Source of the DNA: Gallionellaceae bacterium
GTDB lineage: Bacteria; Pseudomonadota; Gammaproteobacteria; Burkholderiales; Thiobacillaceae
Length of the DNA: 64,000 nucleotides
Assembly (NCBI GenBank): GCA_028714875.1
Contig: JAQTLN010000020.1
Span: 18,765 to 82,764 of the forward strand
Reading direction: 5' to 3'
Within the stretch, counting starts at the first letter, position 1, and every line of letters begins with the position of its first letter. The notes beneath the pieces were generated by a model that did no database searches, was not told the origin of the DNA, and worked only from the letters and a program-made list of their open reading frames with translations. A program made the translations under genes and the position numbers. This document shows positions 10,650 to 19,087 of this stretch, piece by piece.

Positions 10650-11417
10650 TCAGGGTGTGGCGTTGCCCGCGTCGTGCCGGCACGCTTCACAGCCGGGGTC
10701 CGGCTTCAGGCGGATGGCGCGCCAGTCGGCGGCAAGCGCGTCGAACAGCAACAGGCGACCGGACAGGCTTTCCCCGATACCGATCAGCAATTTCAGGGCT
10801 TCCAGCGCCTGCATCGCCCCCACCACACCGACCAGTGGCGCGAACACGCCGAATTCCGCGCAACGCATTTCCGCGTCCCGTGCATGCTCGGGAAACAGGC
10901 AGGCATAGCAGGGAGCCTCTTTGCGGCGCAGATCGAATACCGCCACCTGTCCATCGAAACGCACCGCGGCGCCGGATACCAGGGGTTTTCGGTGCGCCAC
11001 GCAGGCGCGATTGACGGCATGTCGGGTGGCAAAGTTGTCGGAACAATCGAGCACCACATCGGCGCTGACGATAGCGACATCGAGTGACTCGCCCTGCAAA
11101 CGCACAGGCAATTCGACCACCCGCACATCCGGATTCATCGCTCGCATGCGGCCGGCGGCGGAGCGTGCCTTGTTCTGCCCCACACTGGCAAGATCGTGGG
11201 CAATCTGGCGTTGCAGATTGGTGAGGTCGACCACATCGTGGTCCGCCAGAGTGATACGCCCCACGCCCGCCGCCGCCAGGTAGAGCGCAACGGGTGAGCC
11301 AAGACCACCCGCCCCGATGATCAAGGCATGGGCCGCCAGCAGCGCCTCCTGCCCGGCAATCCCGACCTGGTCGAGCAGGATGTGACGTGAGTAACGGAGG
11401 AGTTGGGAGTCGTTCAT
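10650..11417 (-). CDS. MoeB/ThiF/HesA-family sulfur-carrier adenylyltransferase
   Basis: This is a 255-aa E1-like enzyme that adenylates the C-terminal glycine of a ubiquitin-like sulfur carrier such as MoaD or ThiS. The Rossmann nucleotide loop IIGAGGLGSPVALYLAAAGVG, split here as IIGAGGLGSP and LAAAGVG, lies near residue 32. The DxxDLTNLQRQ segment (DHDVVDLTNLQRQ) and two CxxC zinc pairs (CYAC and CEAC) are intact. The start MNDSQLLRYSRHILL is the family norm; eight upstream codons are not needed. MoeB and ThiF cannot be told apart here, and no carrier gene is adjacent. Confidence 0.9.
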   Translation of the reverse strand: MNDSQLLRYSRHILLDQVGIAGQEALLAAHALIIGAGGLGSPVALYLAAAGVGRITLADHDVVDLTNLQRQIAHDLASVGQNKARSAAGRMRAMNPDVRVVELPVRLQGESLDVAIVSADVVLDCSDNFATRHAVNRACVAHRKPLVSGAAVRFDGQVAVFDLRRKEAPCYACLFPEHARDAEMRCAEFGVFAPLVGVVGAMQALEALKLLIGIGESLSGRLLLFDALAADWRAIRLKPDPGCEACRHDAGNATP

Positions 11418-11484
11418 CGTGAGGCGTGAAGCGATAGGCATGAGGCGAAATAACGACGCGACACCTCACGCCCACAGCGTCGCC

Positions 11485-11880
11485 CTACTTGTACTGGCGC
11501 CACTCTGTCGGCGTTTCGTCGTGGTCGCCGTGCGGGTGCTTTTCCCAGGCTTCCATGTGCGGCTTGTATTTCTTGGTCTGCACTTCCGGTTTGTGCAGGT
11601 TTTCCCGCTGGACGTGTTCGCAATAGTAGGCCAGCGCGCGTTTGACCCGGATCAGCAGAGTCGCCTCCAGGTGAAAGCCCCGTATACCCAGCATGGTTTC
11701 CACATCCTGCAATGAGTGGTCAGTGATGCAATAAGCGATTTGCAGGGTTTGCGGTCCGGTCCGGGTGGCGTTCAGCCCCGGCAAGTCGGCGAGCAATTCG
11801 AGGGCGCGCTCGACCTGCTCGGGAGGCAGGGGGTGAAAAACGATCTCCCGCAGCTTGTCGACGTCACTGGGCGCCGACAC
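11485..11880 (-). CDS. Conserved-looking protein of unknown function, 131 aa
   Basis: I do not recognise this family. The 131-residue protein has no signal peptide or membrane segment. Its N-terminal half reads as alternating helix and strand (HPLPPEQVERALELLADLPG, then TLQIAYCITDHSL), which would suit a small alpha/beta fold. The C-terminal part is charged and histidine-rich (YKPHMEAWEKHPHGDHDE). It lies 3 bases after the ctpA-type protease, so it is probably coexpressed with the protease, EnvC and GpmI. A histidine-rich tail could bind metal, but that is speculation. Confidence 0.75.
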   Translation of the reverse strand: MSAPSDVDKLREIVFHPLPPEQVERALELLADLPGLNATRTGPQTLQIAYCITDHSLQDVETMLGIRGFHLEATLLIRVKRALAYYCEHVQRENLHKPEVQTKKYKPHMEAWEKHPHGDHDETPTEWRQYK

Positions 11881-11883
11881 GGT

Positions 11884-13296
11884 TCACTCCTTGCGGCCTT
11901 GCAGCAGGTTGAGCCCCTTGAGCAGGATCAGCGCCTGATTGAACTGGTAGTCGCTCTTGCTGACGACCTCACCGGGCTCCAGCGCCGGCTTGGCCTTGCC
12001 ACCCTTGGCCTTATCGTCTTTGGGCTTCTTGTCGTCCTTGGGTGCCTGCGGTGTTTTTGCCGCGTTCTCTTCATCGCCGTTGGTGAGATGCCGCTCCAGG
12101 TCGGCTTCACGCACTTCGATCTTGGCCGTCTCACCCGACGATACCGTCGCTTCTTCCACAGGGATGTCCGGTGTGATGCCCTTGGCCTGGATGGAGCGGC
12201 CGCTCGGTGTGAAGTAGCGCGCGGTGGTGAGTTTGATGGCGGTGCCGTTGTTGAGCGGCAGGATGGTTTGCACCGAGCCCTTTCCGAACGACTGGGTGCC
12301 GACGATCAGTGCGCGCTTGTGGTCCTGCAACGCACCCGCGACGATTTCCGAGGCGGAAGCCGAGCCACCGTTCACCAGCACCACCAACGGCACGGTCTTG
12401 GCCCAAGCCGGCAGATTCTTGAGATAGTCGGTCTCTCCGGGGCGCAGATAGTTTTCCCGCGAATTGGTCAGGCGCATCTTGGCGTCTTCAATGCGACCAT
12501 CGGTGTACACCACCAACTCGCCCGGCTTGAGGAAGGCGCCGGAAACGGATACGGCGGTATTGAGCAGACCACCGGGATCATTGCGCAGGTCCAGCACCAG
12601 GCCCTTCAGCGCGCCCTTGTTCTGCTCACCCAGGTCGTTCAGCGCATCCACCAGGTTTTCGCCGGAGTGTTCCTGAAACTGGGTAATGCGCACATAACCG
12701 AAGCCGGGCTCGACCAGCTTGTATTTGACGCTCTTGATCTTGATGACCGCGCGCGTGATGGTGATCGTGAGCGGCTTGGTCTCGCCCTTGCGGATGATGG
12801 TCAGGGTGATGTCGGTGCCGGGCTTGCCACGCATGCGCTTGACCGCGTCGTTCAAGGTCATGCCCTTGACCGGGGTGTCATCCAGTTTGATAACCAGATC
12901 GCCACTTTTCACTCCGGCCTTGAAGGCGGGGGTGTCTTCGATCGGGGATACCACTTTCACGAAGCCGTCTTCCATGCCGACTTCGATGCCGAGACCGCCA
13001 AACTCGCCCTGAGTCCCGACCTGGAGTTCCTTGAAGGCTTCGTTGTCTAGATAGGCGGAATGCGGGTCCAGGCCGGAGAGCATGCCGTTGATGGCTTCGG
13101 TGATCAGCTTCTTGTCTTCCACCGGCTCGACATAATCGCTCTTGATCTTGCCGAAGATCTCGCTGAACGCACGGAGATCCTCTAGTGGCAAGGGCTCGGG
13201 TTCGCGTTCCGCGTTGGCCGAATAATTGAGGGTGAGCGCGGCGCCGATCAGGACACCCATACCCACGAGACTGAATTGCTTGAATTTGCTGGCCAT
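11884..13296 (-). CDS. S41-family C-terminal processing peptidase (CtpA type)
   Basis: This 470-aa periplasmic serine protease has an N-terminal hydrophobic segment (about residues 8-25) that acts as signal or anchor. A PDZ domain follows (GLGIEVGMEDGFVKVVSPIE through VKGMTLNDAV), then the S41 catalytic core. The nucleophile serine is in GGSASASEIVAGAL and the catalytic lysine in GTQSFGKGSVQT. A lysine- and alanine-rich linker (TPQAPKDDKKPKDDK) precedes the C-terminus. The family trims C-termini of envelope proteins and can control peptidoglycan hydrolases, which fits its place next to an envC-like gene. Confidence 0.93.
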   Translation of the reverse strand: MASKFKQFSLVGMGVLIGAALTLNYSANAEREPEPLPLEDLRAFSEIFGKIKSDYVEPVEDKKLITEAINGMLSGLDPHSAYLDNEAFKELQVGTQGEFGGLGIEVGMEDGFVKVVSPIEDTPAFKAGVKSGDLVIKLDDTPVKGMTLNDAVKRMRGKPGTDITLTIIRKGETKPLTITITRAVIKIKSVKYKLVEPGFGYVRITQFQEHSGENLVDALNDLGEQNKGALKGLVLDLRNDPGGLLNTAVSVSGAFLKPGELVVYTDGRIEDAKMRLTNSRENYLRPGETDYLKNLPAWAKTVPLVVLVNGGSASASEIVAGALQDHKRALIVGTQSFGKGSVQTILPLNNGTAIKLTTARYFTPSGRSIQAKGITPDIPVEEATVSSGETAKIEVREADLERHLTNGDEENAAKTPQAPKDDKKPKDDKAKGGKAKPALEPGEVVSKSDYQFNQALILLKGLNLLQGRKE

Positions 13297-13307
13297 GATG
13301 CCTCTGG

Positions 13308-14492
13308 CTATTTGAGATTGACCCAGGTGAGTGGGTCGAAGGGTTTGCCCTGGCGGCGCAGTTCAAAATAGAGACCGGGTTCATCCTGGCCCCCTGTGGC
13401 GCCTACCGCCGCCACCACATCACCCGCCTTGATAGGGTCGCCCGGCTGTTTATACAAGCTTTCATTATTGCTGTACAGACTGAGGAAACCGTCGCCATGG
13501 TCGATGATCAGCAGGTTGCCGAAGCCGCGCAGCCAATCCGCGAAGGCCACCTGACCGGAGCCTACCGCGCGCACTTCCTGACCTTGCCGGGCACGGATGA
13601 ACAGTCCTTTCCAGGCCGGGCCGCCGCCGTCGCGGTTCTGCCCGTAGCGATGCAGGATTTCCCCCGCCACGGGCAGGGCAAGCTTGCCCTTGAGACGATT
13701 GAAATCCAGCCCCGCCAGGCTGGCATCGGCTACCCGGTTCACTTTCTGGCCCGGTTTGCTTGCCGCCTGGGGCTTCGGCACGGCCAGACGCGCGAGGCGC
13801 TCGATCAAGCGAGTCAGACGTTTCTCGTCGCGCGCCAGGGTGTCGATTTCCTTGCGCTGCTTGCGAATCTGCTCGGAAAGCTTGTTAAGCACCTGCTGAC
13901 GTGTACTTTTCTCGTTTTCCAGCGCCTTTTTCTGAGCTACACGGTCATCCCTGACCTGACTCAGGTTGTCGCGCCGCGCCTGGGCCTGTTCCTTGAGCGT
14001 GCCGAGGCGGGCTAGCGAATTCTGGTACTCGTGGATGATCTCCGCGCGAGCACGGCCGATGTAGCCGTAATACTCCAGATTGCGCGCCACCTCGCCGGGG
14101 TTCTGGCCGTTGAGTAGCAGCTTCATGGCATCATTGCCGCCCTGTACATAGCGCTCACGCAGCAGAGTGGCCAGACGTTGCCGCTGGTCCGCGATCTCGC
14201 CGCCGACCGAGCGCGCCTCCTCTTCCAGTTTCTTCAGCTCGCGCGCCAGACGGCGTTGCTTTGCCTCCAGATCGCGCAGACTGCGCGCCACATTGGAAAT
14301 GCCGCGTTCGGATTTCTTCAGGCCGTCAGCCGCTTCCGAGCGATCTTCACTGGCCTGCTCCAGTTCCTGTTGCAACGCTTCGATACGACCACGTAAATCC
14401 TTGAGTTCCTCCTGCTTGCCGGCCTCGGGGCCGGCCAAGGCCGGGGATGCAAGCGCGAGAATGAGGAGAACGGCACGAATCAACGAAAGCAC
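13308..14492 (-). CDS. EnvC-like murein hydrolase activator (degenerate LytM/M23 domain)
   Basis: This 394-aa exported protein has a signal peptide (MLSLIRAVLLILALASPALA), a long coiled coil from about residue 25 to 260, and a C-terminal M23 LytM domain. In active M23 enzymes the metal is held by HxxxD and HxH; here the matching places read AWKGLFIRAR and LYFELRRQG, so the metal ligands are missing. That is the state of EnvC, which binds and activates amidases at the septum rather than cutting peptidoglycan itself. Its location between gpmI and the CtpA-type protease is common in proteobacteria. Confidence 0.9.
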   Translation of the reverse strand: MLSLIRAVLLILALASPALAGPEAGKQEELKDLRGRIEALQQELEQASEDRSEAADGLKKSERGISNVARSLRDLEAKQRRLARELKKLEEEARSVGGEIADQRQRLATLLRERYVQGGNDAMKLLLNGQNPGEVARNLEYYGYIGRARAEIIHEYQNSLARLGTLKEQAQARRDNLSQVRDDRVAQKKALENEKSTRQQVLNKLSEQIRKQRKEIDTLARDEKRLTRLIERLARLAVPKPQAASKPGQKVNRVADASLAGLDFNRLKGKLALPVAGEILHRYGQNRDGGGPAWKGLFIRARQGQEVRAVGSGQVAFADWLRGFGNLLIIDHGDGFLSLYSNNESLYKQPGDPIKAGDVVAAVGATGGQDEPGLYFELRRQGKPFDPLTWVNLK

Positions 14493-14493
14493 G

Positions 14494-16041
14494 TCATTCG
14501 AATTCGATGAGCGCGCTGCCGGTCATTTCCGGCGGTTGCGGCAGGCCCATCATCTTCAGCAGGGTGGGGGCGAGGTCTTCCAGCGCGCCGCTATGTTCCA
14601 GACGCGCCGGCCTGCCAATGTAAACCAGGGGCACCAGGTTAATGGTGTGGGCGGTGTACGGCTGGTTGGTGCTGATGTCCAGCATGGTCTCGGCATTGCC
14701 ATGATCGGCGGTGATCAGCACTTCCCCACCACTGGCTTGCATCGCCGCCACCACACGTCCCAGACAACTATCAACCGCCTCCACCGCCTTCACGGCGGCT
14801 TCCATGATGCCGGTATGGCCCACCATGTCGCAGTTGGCGTAGTTGCAGATGATGGCGTCGTATTTGTGGCTCTCGATCGCTTCGACCAGTTTGTCGGTGA
14901 GTTCGAAAGCATTCATCTCGGGCTTGAGATCGTAGGTCGCCACCTTCGGCGACTGCACCATGACGCGGTCCTCGCCGGGATAAACCGTTTCCTCGCCACC
15001 GTTGAAGAAATAGGTGACGTGCGGATATTTCTCGGTTTCCGCGATGCGCAACTGGCGCAGTCCCAAGTTGGCGATGTACTCGCCGAAGCCATTGCGCACC
15101 CGCTCCGGCGGGAAAGCGACGGGCACATCGAATTCTTCGCTATAGCCGGTCAGGGTGCAGTAGCTGGAGAGCTTAGGCACATATTCGCGCGCAAACTCCT
15201 TGAATCCCGGCTCGATGAACGCCTTGGTGATCTCGCGGGCGCGGTCGGAACGGAAATTCATGAACACGACGGCATCGCCGTCATGCATGCGCACCGGCTC
15301 GGAGCCTTTCTCGACGATCGTGGTGGGCTTCACGAATTCGTCATTTTCGCCGCGCTCATAGGCCATTTCCAGGCCCAATGCCGCGCTGGGCGCCTGATAT
15401 TCAGCGCGTCCCAGAGTCAGCAGCTCAAAGGCAATCTTCACCCGGTCCCAACGTTTGTCGCGATCCATGGCGTAATAACGGCCGACGATGCTGGCGATGT
15501 GACCACCGCGCAGCCCGTCCATCTTGTCCTGCAGGCAACGGATGTATGCCTCCGCGCTTCTCGGCGGGGTGTCACGGCCATCCAGGAAAGCGTGCACATA
15601 GACCTTCTTGAGGCCTTCGCGCAACGCCAGGTCCAGCATGGCATGGATGTGGTTCTCGTGGCTGTGCACGCCGCCATCCGAGAGCAAGCCGAATATGTGC
15701 AGCGCGCCGCCATTGGCCTTGAGCTTGCCGATGACTTCATTGAGCGCCGGGTTGCTCGGGAAATGGCCGCTGTTGATGGCGTGGTCGATGCGGGTGAATT
15801 CCTGATACACCACGCGACCCGCGCCGATATTGAGGTGGCCGACCTCGGAATTACCCATCTGACCGGCCGGCAAACCCACAGCGGCTTCGGAGGCCTGAAT
15901 CAGGCTATGCGGAAAGTCTTTCCAGAAACGATCGAAATTTGGTTTGCTGGCGCTGGTGATGGCGTTATAGGCATCAGCACGGCGACAGCCGAAACCATCG
16001 AGGATGATAAGCAGAACGGGGGTAATGGAAGCAGGAGGCAT
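14494..16041 (-). CDS. gpmI: 2,3-bisphosphoglycerate-independent phosphoglycerate mutase
   Basis: This 515-aa manganese-dependent enzyme interconverts 3- and 2-phosphoglycerate in glycolysis and gluconeogenesis. It belongs to the alkaline phosphatase superfamily. The metal site LIILDGFGCR near the start and the phosphorylated serine in GQMGNSEVGHLNIGAGR are present, as is the C-terminal TADHGNAETM metal motif. Length is typical. It is divergent from the arsR-type gene, with 129 bases between the two starts. Confidence 0.97.
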   Translation of the reverse strand: MPPASITPVLLIILDGFGCRRADAYNAITSASKPNFDRFWKDFPHSLIQASEAAVGLPAGQMGNSEVGHLNIGAGRVVYQEFTRIDHAINSGHFPSNPALNEVIGKLKANGGALHIFGLLSDGGVHSHENHIHAMLDLALREGLKKVYVHAFLDGRDTPPRSAEAYIRCLQDKMDGLRGGHIASIVGRYYAMDRDKRWDRVKIAFELLTLGRAEYQAPSAALGLEMAYERGENDEFVKPTTIVEKGSEPVRMHDGDAVVFMNFRSDRAREITKAFIEPGFKEFAREYVPKLSSYCTLTGYSEEFDVPVAFPPERVRNGFGEYIANLGLRQLRIAETEKYPHVTYFFNGGEETVYPGEDRVMVQSPKVATYDLKPEMNAFELTDKLVEAIESHKYDAIICNYANCDMVGHTGIMEAAVKAVEAVDSCLGRVVAAMQASGGEVLITADHGNAETMLDISTNQPYTAHTINLVPLVYIGRPARLEHSGALEDLAPTLLKMMGLPQPPEMTGSALIEFE

Positions 16042-16086
16042 TAGCGGATTTTATCGTCTCTAACAGACTTTTTCATGTCGTATTTT

Positions 16087-16102
16087 AGTATATTTGAATA
16101 CT
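16087..16102. promoter_or_regulatory. Dyad operator candidate upstream of the ArsR-family gene
   Basis: AGTAT-ATTTGA-ATACT is a perfect 5-bp inverted repeat with a 6-base spacer, in an AT-rich stretch of the gpmI/arsR divergent region. A possible -10 hexamer TATACT lies at 16111-16116. The geometry (short dyad, 6-base centre) is repeated ahead of the efflux genes at 16554-16573, which suggests one regulator binds both. Binding is inferred. Confidence 0.55.
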
Positions 16103-16170
16103 TTACGAACTATACTGACGCGGCTGGCATCAGCTCGCGCCTTTATATAACCGGCAGCACGGAGCCCACA

Positions 16171-16488
16171 ATGACCACCGAGTCCACCGATCTCATCGAC
16201 AAGGACGAGCATATCGAACAAGCATCCCGCGCCCTCAAAGCCATGTCTCACCCTTTGCGGTTGAAGATTTTGTGCGTGCTGGGTGACAAGGAAGTCAGCG
16301 TTCAAGACATCGTGGAAAGCGTCGGCACCTCGCAAAGCAACATTTCCCAGCATCTGGCCATCCTGCGCGACAAGGGCGTGCTGCGCACCCGCAAGGACGC
16401 CAACCGTGTCTACTACCGTGTCGGCGACACCCGCACGTTGCTGCTCATCGGCATGATGCGCGACGTTTTTTGCGGTTTCGCGAAATAG
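16171..16488 (+). CDS. ArsR-family regulator, SqrR/BigR-like candidate persulfide sensor
   Basis: This 105-aa winged-helix repressor begins at ATG 16171; an in-frame upstream extension to 16075 would run through the dyad and has no family match. The HTH core is KAMSHPLRLKILCVLGD through VGTSQSNISQHLAILRDKG, followed by the wing RKDANRVYYRVGD. Cysteines are limited to C35 and C101. That 66-residue spacing equals the C41/C107 pair of SqrR, which forms polysulfide bridges on exposure to persulfide. No CVC arsenic motif is present. With the downstream RND pump, DUF2892 and rhodanese genes, a persulfide or sulfide sensor is the best reading; a metal sensor is not excluded. Confidence 0.8.
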   Translation: MTTESTDLIDKDEHIEQASRALKAMSHPLRLKILCVLGDKEVSVQDIVESVGTSQSNISQHLAILRDKGVLRTRKDANRVYYRVGDTRTLLLIGMMRDVFCGFAK

Positions 16489-16528
16489 CCGCGCCGCCTC
16501 CGGCACACGACATGTAGCCGGACTTATC

Positions 16529-16573
16529 TTTGCATAAAAAAAACTGATCATGTATATTAGCCACGTCTAATAT
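16529..16573 (+). promoter_or_regulatory. Promoter with overlapping palindromic operator ahead of the efflux operon
   Basis: TTTGCA (16529-16534) and TATATT (16553-16558) are 18 bases apart and could serve as -35 and -10. Overlapping the -10 is the perfect palindrome ATATTAG-CCACGT-CTAATAT at 16554-16573. Its position would let the upstream ArsR-family protein block transcription of the TolC-MFP-RND genes. The ribosome-binding site AAGGAGC lies at 16614-16620. Confidence 0.6.
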
Positions 16574-16626
16574 TCCCCACGTGCCTTGTTGGCCATGGGG
16601 TCAGCGTCCCAGCAAGGAGCGTTGTC

Positions 16627-17979
16627 ATGAAGAATCGCAATCCGCGACAGCGTCTGGTTGTCGCAATCACCTTGGTCCTATCACTGGCGGCCTCCGCCGC
16701 CTGGGCTGAGAAGCTGGAGTTCAAGCAATGCGTCGAGACGGCGCTGGCGCAGAACCCGGATTTGAGCATCAGCCACGCCCAGATCGAACAGGCGGAAGCC
16801 GCCTTGCGCCAGGCCCAGGGCAACCGGTTGCCGCGTGTCAATCTGTCACTGACGGCCATGCGCAGCGACGATGCCTTGAATGCCTTCGGCTTGAAACTGG
16901 GGCAGCAGCGCGTTAACCCGGCAACCGATTTTGGCCCGGCCGCGTTGAACCACCCCGACGCCGTCAATAACTTCAACTCTCGCATCGAAGTGCAAGTTCC
17001 CGTCTACAACGGCGGCATGGTGCAAAGCTATATCGACACCGCGAAAGCCCATGTGCGCGCCGCGCAATCGGGTGATGAGGTCGCGCGCCAGCAACTGACC
17101 AAAAATATTTTGATGGCCTATCAGGGCGTCCACACCGCCCGCGCCTATATCAAAGTGGCCGACGAGGCGCGCGCCGCCGCCGAGGAATATGTGCGCATCA
17201 CCGACAAACTGCACATACAGGGCATGGTGGTGAAAAGCGACCTGCTCTCGGCCCGAGTCAATCTGGAAGACGTCAAGGTCAAGGGCCTCGAAGCCCGCAA
17301 TGCCGAAAAAGCGGCATTGAACCAGTTGGCCCTGCTGCTGGGCAGGTCGCTGGACGAGCCGCTCGACGTCGGCGCGCCGGTGGCGCCCGCCCTGCTCGCC
17401 GGCGGCGAGTCGGATCTACGCCGCCAGGCCCGCGACAGCCATGCCGGCCTGCGCGCCCTACGCAACCAGATCGAGGCGGCCGGCGCCCAGGTCGGCGCCG
17501 CGCGCGCCGGCAAGAAACCGCAATTCAACGTCATGCTGCGGCAGGACTGGAACGACAAGAACTTGGGTATCGACGCCTCCTCCTACACGGTGGCCGGCGT
17601 GCTGTCCTGGGCGGCGTTCGACGGCGGCGTGACCAATGCCGGCATCGACCGCGCCGAGGCGGCCCGCTCCGAGTTGAAGGCGAAACTGCGCCAGGCCGAG
17701 GATGGCATCGGCTACCAGGTCACCGACGCGCGGCGCCGCGCCCTGGAAGCCGAGGAGAAAGTCGCCGCCCGTGTAGCCAATCTGGAACAGGCGAAGGAAG
17801 CGCAGCGACTGGTCAAAAAACGCTACGAGAACGGCATGGGCACCATGGTCGAACTGCTTGCCGCCCAGGCCCAACTCGACAAGGCCAACGCCGATCTGGT
17901 CGCCAGCCAATACGAACTCGCCGTCAACCGGGCGGAACTGAAGCGCGCCGTCGGCGTGCTTGCCGCCGATACGCTTTAA
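16627..17979 (+). CDS. TolC-family outer-membrane efflux protein
   Basis: This 450-aa outer-membrane channel has a Sec signal peptide (residues 1-27, ending ASAAWA) and two long heptad-rich alpha-helical halves typical of TolC trimers (for example HAQIEQAEAALRQAQGNRLP and, in the second half, VKKRYENGMGTMVELLAAQA). It has no lipobox, so it belongs to the non-lipidated TolC branch. It is the first gene of the pump operon, with a good SD. The substrate is unknown. Confidence 0.93.
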   Translation: MKNRNPRQRLVVAITLVLSLAASAAWAEKLEFKQCVETALAQNPDLSISHAQIEQAEAALRQAQGNRLPRVNLSLTAMRSDDALNAFGLKLGQQRVNPATDFGPAALNHPDAVNNFNSRIEVQVPVYNGGMVQSYIDTAKAHVRAAQSGDEVARQQLTKNILMAYQGVHTARAYIKVADEARAAAEEYVRITDKLHIQGMVVKSDLLSARVNLEDVKVKGLEARNAEKAALNQLALLLGRSLDEPLDVGAPVAPALLAGGESDLRRQARDSHAGLRALRNQIEAAGAQVGAARAGKKPQFNVMLRQDWNDKNLGIDASSYTVAGVLSWAAFDGGVTNAGIDRAEAARSELKAKLRQAEDGIGYQVTDARRRALEAEEKVAARVANLEQAKEAQRLVKKRYENGMGTMVELLAAQAQLDKANADLVASQYELAVNRAELKRAVGVLAADTL

Positions 17980-17991
17980 CCGGAGGCCGAC

Positions 17992-19083
17992 ATGTCGACC
18001 GCATATTCCACCGATTTTTTCAGACTCACTCTCATGAAACCGCTTGTCGTCGCGCTCGCGCTCGCGCTGGCCGGCTGCTCCGGCGAGGACAAGGCCAAAT
18101 CGGCTGAAACCGCCCAACACGTCACCCAAGCCCAGGTAACCGTGCTGCAAGCGACAGAAGCCGTCACCACCAACGCCACGCCAGGCAACGTCGTCGCGCT
18201 GGAATCGGTGCAGGTCGCCTCGCGTCTGATGGGTTACCTGCGCAATATCGCCGTGGTCGAGGGCCAGTCGGTGAAAAAGGGCCAGCGCCTGTTCACCATC
18301 GACCCGCTCGACATCGAGGGCGCGGTGGAACAGGCCCGACTCGGCCTGCAACAGGCCGAGGACGCGATGCGGGACGCCAAGACCGATTTCGAGCGCTTCG
18401 AGAACCTCTACAAGGAGGAAGTGGTGAGCCGTCAGCAATATGAAAAGATGAAGCTCAACCACGACATCGCCGTGTCGCGAGCGGCGCAGGCCAAGGCCGG
18501 CCTCGGCACCGCGCGCGGGCAGATGCGCTACGCCACGGTGACCGCGCCGATCAATGGCGTGGTCACCCGCAAGCTGGCCAACGAAGGTGACATCGCCGCC
18601 CCCGGCCAGCCCGTGTTGCTGCTGGAGAACCCGGCCCGGCTCCAGGTGCGGACCAGCGTCGACGAGGACTTGTACAAGCGCATCAAGATGGGCGACAGCG
18701 TGATGGTCGAAATCGACGGCCAGGACAAACCGGTGAACGCGAAGGTGGCGCGCCTGTCACCCGCCGCCGACCCGATTACCCATACCTACATGGTCAAGCT
18801 CGACATTGCCGCGCCCGGTCTGAAGAGCGGCGTTTTCGCCCGCGTCCTGTTCCCCACCGGCAAGCGCAATGTCCTGGCCCTGCCGCAAGCCGCCGTGCTG
18901 GACCGCGCCGGCATCACCGGTGTCTTCGTGGTGGACGACAAAGGTAACGCGCAATACCGCATGGTGCGCTTGGGCAACAGGTTCGAAGACCTGGTCGAGG
19001 TGCTGTCCGGGCTCAACCCGGGCGAACGGGTGGTCAGCGGCAACGCCCAGGCGGTGAACAACGGCGACAAGATTTCCGGGTAG
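17992..19083 (+). CDS. RND efflux periplasmic adaptor (membrane fusion lipoprotein)
   Basis: This 363-aa HlyD/AcrA-type adaptor links the inner-membrane RND pump to the TolC channel. ATG 17992 is favoured by GGAGG at 17981-17985; an internal ATG at 18034 would give a more compact signal but lacks an SD. The N-terminus carries a lipobox, ALALAGC, near residue 29, so it is probably a lipoprotein. Biotinyl-lipoyl, coiled-coil and beta-barrel parts follow (ASRLMGYLRNIAVVEGQSV, YATVTAPINGVVTRKLANEG). Confidence 0.92.
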   Translation: MSTAYSTDFFRLTLMKPLVVALALALAGCSGEDKAKSAETAQHVTQAQVTVLQATEAVTTNATPGNVVALESVQVASRLMGYLRNIAVVEGQSVKKGQRLFTIDPLDIEGAVEQARLGLQQAEDAMRDAKTDFERFENLYKEEVVSRQQYEKMKLNHDIAVSRAAQAKAGLGTARGQMRYATVTAPINGVVTRKLANEGDIAAPGQPVLLLENPARLQVRTSVDEDLYKRIKMGDSVMVEIDGQDKPVNAKVARLSPAADPITHTYMVKLDIAAPGLKSGVFARVLFPTGKRNVLALPQAAVLDRAGITGVFVVDDKGNAQYRMVRLGNRFEDLVEVLSGLNPGERVVSGNAQAVNNGDKISG

Positions 19084-19087
19084 GGCC

